Source: JBBSQE01 sp038258095
GTDB lineage: Bacteria > Actinomycetota > Thermoleophilia > Solirubrobacterales > 70-9
Length of the DNA: 7,819 nucleotides
NCBI GenBank assembly: GCA_038258095.1
Contig: JBBSQE010000146.1
Coordinates: forward strand, 1 to 7,819
Direction: 5' to 3'
Positions 5,324 to 7,819 of the stretch are shown piece after piece. Each line of letters opens with the position of its first letter. Position 1 is the stretch's first letter. The position numbers were made by a program, and so were the translations under genes. The notes beneath the pieces are model-generated. The model did not search any database and was not told the origin of the DNA. It worked only from the letters and a program-made list of their open reading frames with translations.

Positions 5324-5329
5324 CCGCCC

Positions 5330-5335
5330 ATCGTA
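5330..5335 (-). promoter_or_regulatory. -10 box for the crotonase gene, leaderless
   Basis: TACGAT on the minus strand is followed by 6 nt (GGGCGG) and then the ATG at 5323. This places the transcription start at or beside the start codon. The same box precedes uppP. No clear -35 is seen. Confidence 0.4.
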
Positions 5336-5342
5336 TGGAAGG

Positions 5343-6215
5343 ATGGGGCCCTTGCCGATCGGGGTGCTCGAAATCGATGCGGATGCCGCCCGCCTGTTGG
5401 TCGCGGAGGCGGACGCCGGCACGCTCGTGCCGCTGCTCTCGCGCCGCACGGCGCACGAGCATGGGGTCTTTCCCGGCCGCAGCGACATCGACGCGGTCGT
5501 TTCCTCGCTCGCGCTCGAAGCGCGGGAGCATGGCGCGGAGGCATTCGCCGTCTGTGCATCGCAGGCGCTGGCGGGCACACCCGACGAGCGCTCCCTGCGA
5601 TCCGCCTGCCGTCGCGCGGACGTAGGGGTGCCGCGGATCCTCTCGCCGGGGCAGCGCGCCGACCTCGCGTTCCTCGGGGCGACGGCGACCTCCGGCGACG
5701 CGATCGATGGGACCGTTGCAGTCATCGACCTCGGTGGGAACTCGACCAAGATCGCGTTCGGCGATCCCGGGGAGGCTCCGAGCTGGCGTGGGTCCCGCGC
5801 TGTCGCGTCCGGGCGCCTGAACGAGCGTGCCCTGCTCTCCGACCCGCCGACGCCCGACCAGCTCGGGGCGGCCCGTAACGCTGTCGGCCGCCGGCTGTTG
5901 CGCCTGGAGCCACCGGCCGCGGATGCGACCCTCGTCGCCGCGACCGGGAGCGCCCTCGAGCTCGTCTGCGGCCCGGCCCTGGGCCGTGACGTCATCGGGG
6001 ACATGCTCAACCGCCTTCTCTTCATGGGCACCGGCGGCCTGGCGGTCGAGCTCGGGGTCGACGCGGTTCTGCTCCGTTCACTGCCGGCCGAGTTGCTCGT
6101 CCTGGAAGCGCTCTGTGATTTCGTGCCGGAACCGCTGACCCTTGCTTCGGGGGGAGTCCTCGAAGGACTCGCCCTGCTCGTGGCCGAGGAGCCGGCCGTC
6201 GCAGGTCACGGCTGA
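5343..6215 (+). CDS. Ppx/GppA phosphatase family protein, degenerate active site
   Basis: 290 aa from the ATG at 5343; GGAAGG directly abuts this ATG, so the TTG at 5352 (spacing 9) is an alternative start. The actin-like ASKHA fold of exopolyphosphatase / pppGpp phosphohydrolases is visible: strand IGVLEIDADAARLLVAE (6-22), CASQALAGTPDERSL (71-85), LSPGQRADLAFLGA (100-113), the second phosphate loop VIDLGGNSTKIAFG (127-140), and a late ASGGVLEGLALL (268-279) where family members have G-x-REG. Two features are off: the first phosphate loop (usually DxGSNS) reads DADAAR, and the SGxEEA segment holding the catalytic Glu (E121 in E. coli Ppx) reads SPGQRAD. It may be a regulatory or altered-specificity member. 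It is divergent from the crotonase gene (19 bp) and is followed after 3 bp by the HD gene. Confidence 0.85.
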   Translation: MGPLPIGVLEIDADAARLLVAEADAGTLVPLLSRRTAHEHGVFPGRSDIDAVVSSLALEAREHGAEAFAVCASQALAGTPDERSLRSACRRADVGVPRILSPGQRADLAFLGATATSGDAIDGTVAVIDLGGNSTKIAFGDPGEAPSWRGSRAVASGRLNERALLSDPPTPDQLGAARNAVGRRLLRLEPPAADATLVAATGSALELVCGPALGRDVIGDMLNRLLFMGTGGLAVELGVDAVLLRSLPAELLVLEALCDFVPEPLTLASGGVLEGLALLVAEEPAVAGHG

Positions 6216-6218
6216 GGA

Positions 6219-7124
6219 ATGGCCGACGCCGTCCCCGAGAGCGGCGAGTCCGTCCCGGCTCCCGGGCCCGACGGGCCCTCGCGGAAGCCACCGCGCGAGT
6301 CGATCGAGGAATCCCGCGTTCGAGCCCCGAGCCGGGGCAACCGGCGGCTCGAGTCGTTTCTGGAAGCCGTGAACTCGGACGACGAGGTGCGCGCCTGGTG
6401 GTACATGGCGCAGGTTCATGCCGAGCGGCTCGGAATGTCCGACCACTCGTGGGTCCACATGCAGATCGTCCTCAACATCTCGCTTCGTCTGTTACGGCTG
6501 CTCGTCAAGGCGGGGGTCAAGCCGGCGATGGTCACCGACCACTCGATGTCCGACCGCGACGCCGAGGTCGTGGTCGCCGGGGGAGCGCTCCTCCACGACG
6601 TCGGCATGTCCATTCACCGTGCCGACCACGAGGCCTACAGCCTGTTCCTGGCCCGTGAGGCGCTGGGCCGGCTGCTCGCCGACGTCTACCGCGAGCCGGA
6701 GCGAAGCGTGGTGACGGCCGAGATCCTCCACGCGATCATCGGCCACCGTCGGCGCGGCGAGCCCTACACCGTCGAGGGCGGGGTGGTGCGCGTCGCCGAC
6801 GCGCTCGACATGGCCCAGGGCCGGACCCGGATCCCGATCGAGGCGGGCCAGGAGGGCATCCACTCGATCTCGGCCGCGGCCGTCGACGAGGTTCGCATCT
6901 CGGCCGGAGAGGAGCGCCCGGTGCGGATCGAGATCGACCTCAACAACTCGGCGGGGATCTTCCAGGTCGATGACCTGCTCGCGACGAAGATCCGCGGGAC
7001 GCCGCTCGACGGCCACGTCGAGGTCGTCGCCGAGGTCAAGGGCGAGTCCGAGAAGCGGCTCCTGACCGGATTCCGGCTCGGACAGACCGAGCCGGAATCT
7101 TCGCCGGAACCGACTCAGGACTGA
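6219..7124 (+). CDS. HD-domain metal-dependent phosphohydrolase
   Basis: 301 aa, ATG at 6219, 3 bp after the Ppx-like stop, so the two are probably one operon. GAGGA abuts the ATG directly; a later start (GTG, residue 51) is possible because residues 1-45 are Pro/Ser/Arg-rich and probably disordered. The HD metal site is complete: H80 (HSWVHMQI), H126-D127 (ALLHDVGM), H171 (LHAIIGH) and D194 (RVADALD). Helices before and after fit the HD fold. Residues 215-290 form a C-terminal beta-rich part (VRISAGEERPVRIEIDL, HVEVVAEVKG), followed by a short acidic tail. The substrate is unknown; HD enzymes act on nucleotides, including (p)ppGpp and cyclic dinucleotides. Pairing with a Ppx/GppA-like protein hints at polyphosphate or alarmone metabolism. 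Confidence 0.88.
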   Translation: MADAVPESGESVPAPGPDGPSRKPPRESIEESRVRAPSRGNRRLESFLEAVNSDDEVRAWWYMAQVHAERLGMSDHSWVHMQIVLNISLRLLRLLVKAGVKPAMVTDHSMSDRDAEVVVAGGALLHDVGMSIHRADHEAYSLFLAREALGRLLADVYREPERSVVTAEILHAIIGHRRRGEPYTVEGGVVRVADALDMAQGRTRIPIEAGQEGIHSISAAAVDEVRISAGEERPVRIEIDLNNSAGIFQVDDLLATKIRGTPLDGHVEVVAEVKGESEKRLLTGFRLGQTEPESSPEPTQD

Positions 7125-7148
7125 GAGACCGGCCGCGGAAGCGAGCGG

Positions 7149-7400
7149 CTAGCGCAGGCGCTCGAGGTCGTAGCGCCGTTCGTCCTTGCGCTTCTCGAGC
7201 TTGCCCTGGATCAGGGAGAGGACGATCACGAGGGTCGGGAAGAAGGCGATCACCCCGAAGCAGAAGAAGGTGACGAGCTTGTCGTCCGTGCGCCCGGCGA
7301 GGCCGACGCCATCGGCGGCGAATGCGGCCGGGGCGACCACGAAGAGGGCGAGCATCATGGAGCTGAGAAAGCTCGCTATGCGTGTGCGGCGACTCTTCAC
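7149..7400 (-). CDS. Small membrane protein divergent from uppP
   Basis: 83 aa from the GTG at 7398-7400. Basic N-terminus (KSRRTR), a hydrophobic segment (9-28) ending APAAFA|AD that could be a cleaved signal or an anchor, a short polar loop (GRTDDK, 36-41), a second membrane segment (42-65, rich in Phe, Val and Leu, FFCFGVIAFFP), and a charged cytoplasmic-type tail (67-83, GKLEKRKDERR). I recall similar unnamed proteins next to uppP in related actinobacteria, but no function. TAGATT lies 7 nt before the GTG, supporting this start and a leaderless message. The frame stays open to 7478 but would then overlap uppP. It is convergent with the HD gene (24 bp, no terminator visible). Confidence 0.78.
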   Translation of the reverse strand: MKSRRTRIASFLSSMMLALFVVAPAAFAADGVGLAGRTDDKLVTFFCFGVIAFFPTLVIVLSLIQGKLEKRKDERRYDLERLR

Positions 7401-7407
7401 GGCCGGG

Positions 7408-7413
7408 AATCTA
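7408..7413 (-). promoter_or_regulatory. -10 box for the small membrane protein, leaderless
   Basis: TAGATT (TANNNT) on the minus strand, then 7 nt (CCCGGCC), then the GTG at 7400. No Shine-Dalgarno is present. Confidence 0.4.
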
Positions 7414-7457
7414 CCGCACCGCGGTGACCCCCTCGTCCGACGTTGAGGAAGGTGATC

Positions 7458-7463
7458 TACGAT
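7458..7463 (+). promoter_or_regulatory. -10 box for uppP, leaderless
   Basis: TACGAT followed by 7 nt (CCCGCCC) and then the GTG at 7471. It is the same box as before the crotonase gene. The 70-bp gap between the two divergent genes would hold both promoters. An AGGAAGGTGA at 7446-7455 is too far from the GTG for a usual ribosome binding site. Confidence 0.4.
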
Positions 7464-7470
7464 CCCGCCC

Positions 7471-7785
7471 GTGTCCATCCTCGAAGCCCTCCTGCTCGGG
7501 GTCGTGCAGGGGCTTACCGAGTTCCTGCCGATTTCCTCCTCCGGCCACCTGGTGATCGTCCCCTGGCTGCAGGACTACACTTTCCTGGCCGACAACGAGC
7601 AGTTCAACAAGACCTTCGACGTCGCCCTGCACGCCGGCACTCTCATGGCGGCGGTCTACTTTTTCCGGGCGGAGGTGGTGCGGCTGATCGCCGGCTTCAT
7701 CGCCGCCGCCCGGGCCCGGGCGAGCGCCACCCCCGACCCGCGCCGCGCGAAACCGGTCGCGATCGGCCCCCTCCCGGCGGTGTGA
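7471..7785 (+). CDS. uppP: Undecaprenyl-diphosphatase UppP, N-terminal part; in-frame TGA near the window end
   Basis: GTG start at 7471. The first 75 residues are typical UppP (BacA): the membrane helix SILEALLLGVVQGLTEFLPI, motif 1 with Q13 and E17 (counterpart of the E/Q-xxx-E motif) and SSSGHL with H26 (His30 in E. coli), then FDVALHAGTLMAAVYFFRAEV (49-69). The enzyme dephosphorylates undecaprenyl diphosphate in the membrane to recycle the carrier for peptidoglycan synthesis. Family length is about 270 aa; here a TGA at 7783-7785 ends it at 104. The residues just before (AIGPLPAV) and just after in the same frame (VCG, then SFLRA) look like the family's AIGT-(I/L)-PA-x-(V/I)-x-G stretch, so the gene probably continues and the stop is a sequence error or a recent mutation. 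Confidence 0.85.
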   Translation: MSILEALLLGVVQGLTEFLPISSSGHLVIVPWLQDYTFLADNEQFNKTFDVALHAGTLMAAVYFFRAEVVRLIAGFIAAARARASATPDPRRAKPVAIGPLPAV

Positions 7786-7819
7786 GTCTGCGGCCGCGGC
7801 GCGAGCTTCCTCAGAGCGC

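Noticed and set aside
4401..5531. Minus-strand open frame of 376 codons
   Set aside because: Low-complexity Arg/Gly-rich translation in a shifted frame of the crotonase gene, with no domain.
5324..6031. Extension of the crotonase reading frame upstream to 6031
   Set aside because: The added residues are Arg/Ser/Pro-rich antisense of the Ppx-like gene. The crotonase fold begins right after the ATG at 5323.
7783..7785. Programmed TGA readthrough or selenocysteine in uppP
   Set aside because: UppP is not a selenoprotein family and no stem-loop signal can be judged at the window edge. A sequence error or mutation is simpler.
1..7819. tRNA, rRNA or CRISPR array
   Set aside because: No cloverleaf-like sequence, rRNA-like segment or regularly spaced repeats were seen on either strand.

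Overview
The window looks like high-GC actinobacterial chromosome interrupted by a lower-GC transposon. The chromosomal genes use GC-rich codons and include an Rpf-type cell-wall lytic domain. Several starts have an actinobacterial-style -10 box 6-7 nt upstream and no Shine-Dalgarno. A lineage in or near Thermoleophilia (Solirubrobacterales-like) is my inference from the gene mix and the small membrane protein divergent to uppP; it is not proven by anything here.

Layout. Bases 1-81 hold the 3' end of an unidentified gene. From about 148 to 3833 lies a complete transposon of about 3.7 kb, bounded by perfect inverted repeats (146-178 against 3803-3835) and flanked by direct repeats. It carries, left to right: a 271-aa protein of unknown function (minus), a divergent 51-aa protein (plus), a 66-aa helix-turn-helix protein (minus), an IS1595/ISXO2-type DDE transposase (minus), and a divergently transcribed beta-class adenine DNA methyltransferase fused to an Mrr-like PD-(D/E)XK nuclease domain (plus). 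The transposase and HTH genes overlap by 8 bp and probably form an operon. The gap between transposase and methyltransferase contains two TGTCA-N7-TGACA dyads lying over back-to-back promoters, so transposition and the modification/restriction enzyme are probably controlled together.

From 3845 onward the sequence is ordinary chromosome. A GC-rich leader with two mutually exclusive stems precedes a secreted Rpf-like lytic transglycosylase (4065-4568). Then come a crotonase-family gene on the minus strand (4604-5323), a divergent Ppx/GppA-like gene (5343-6215) in operon with an HD-domain phosphohydrolase (6219-7124), a small two-segment membrane protein on the minus strand (7149-7400), and the 5' part of uppP (7471 onward). 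uppP runs into an in-frame TGA about 35 bp before the window ends, in a stretch that looks error-rich.

The main discovery candidate is the transposon: an IS1595-type element carrying a single-polypeptide methyltransferase-nuclease, an overlapping small HTH gene, a paired operator-like region and two unexplained cargo proteins. Two chromosomal enzymes (the crotonase and the Ppx/GppA-like protein) lack residues that are catalytic in their families. The transposon sits just upstream of the rpf leader and may have separated that gene from its promoter.
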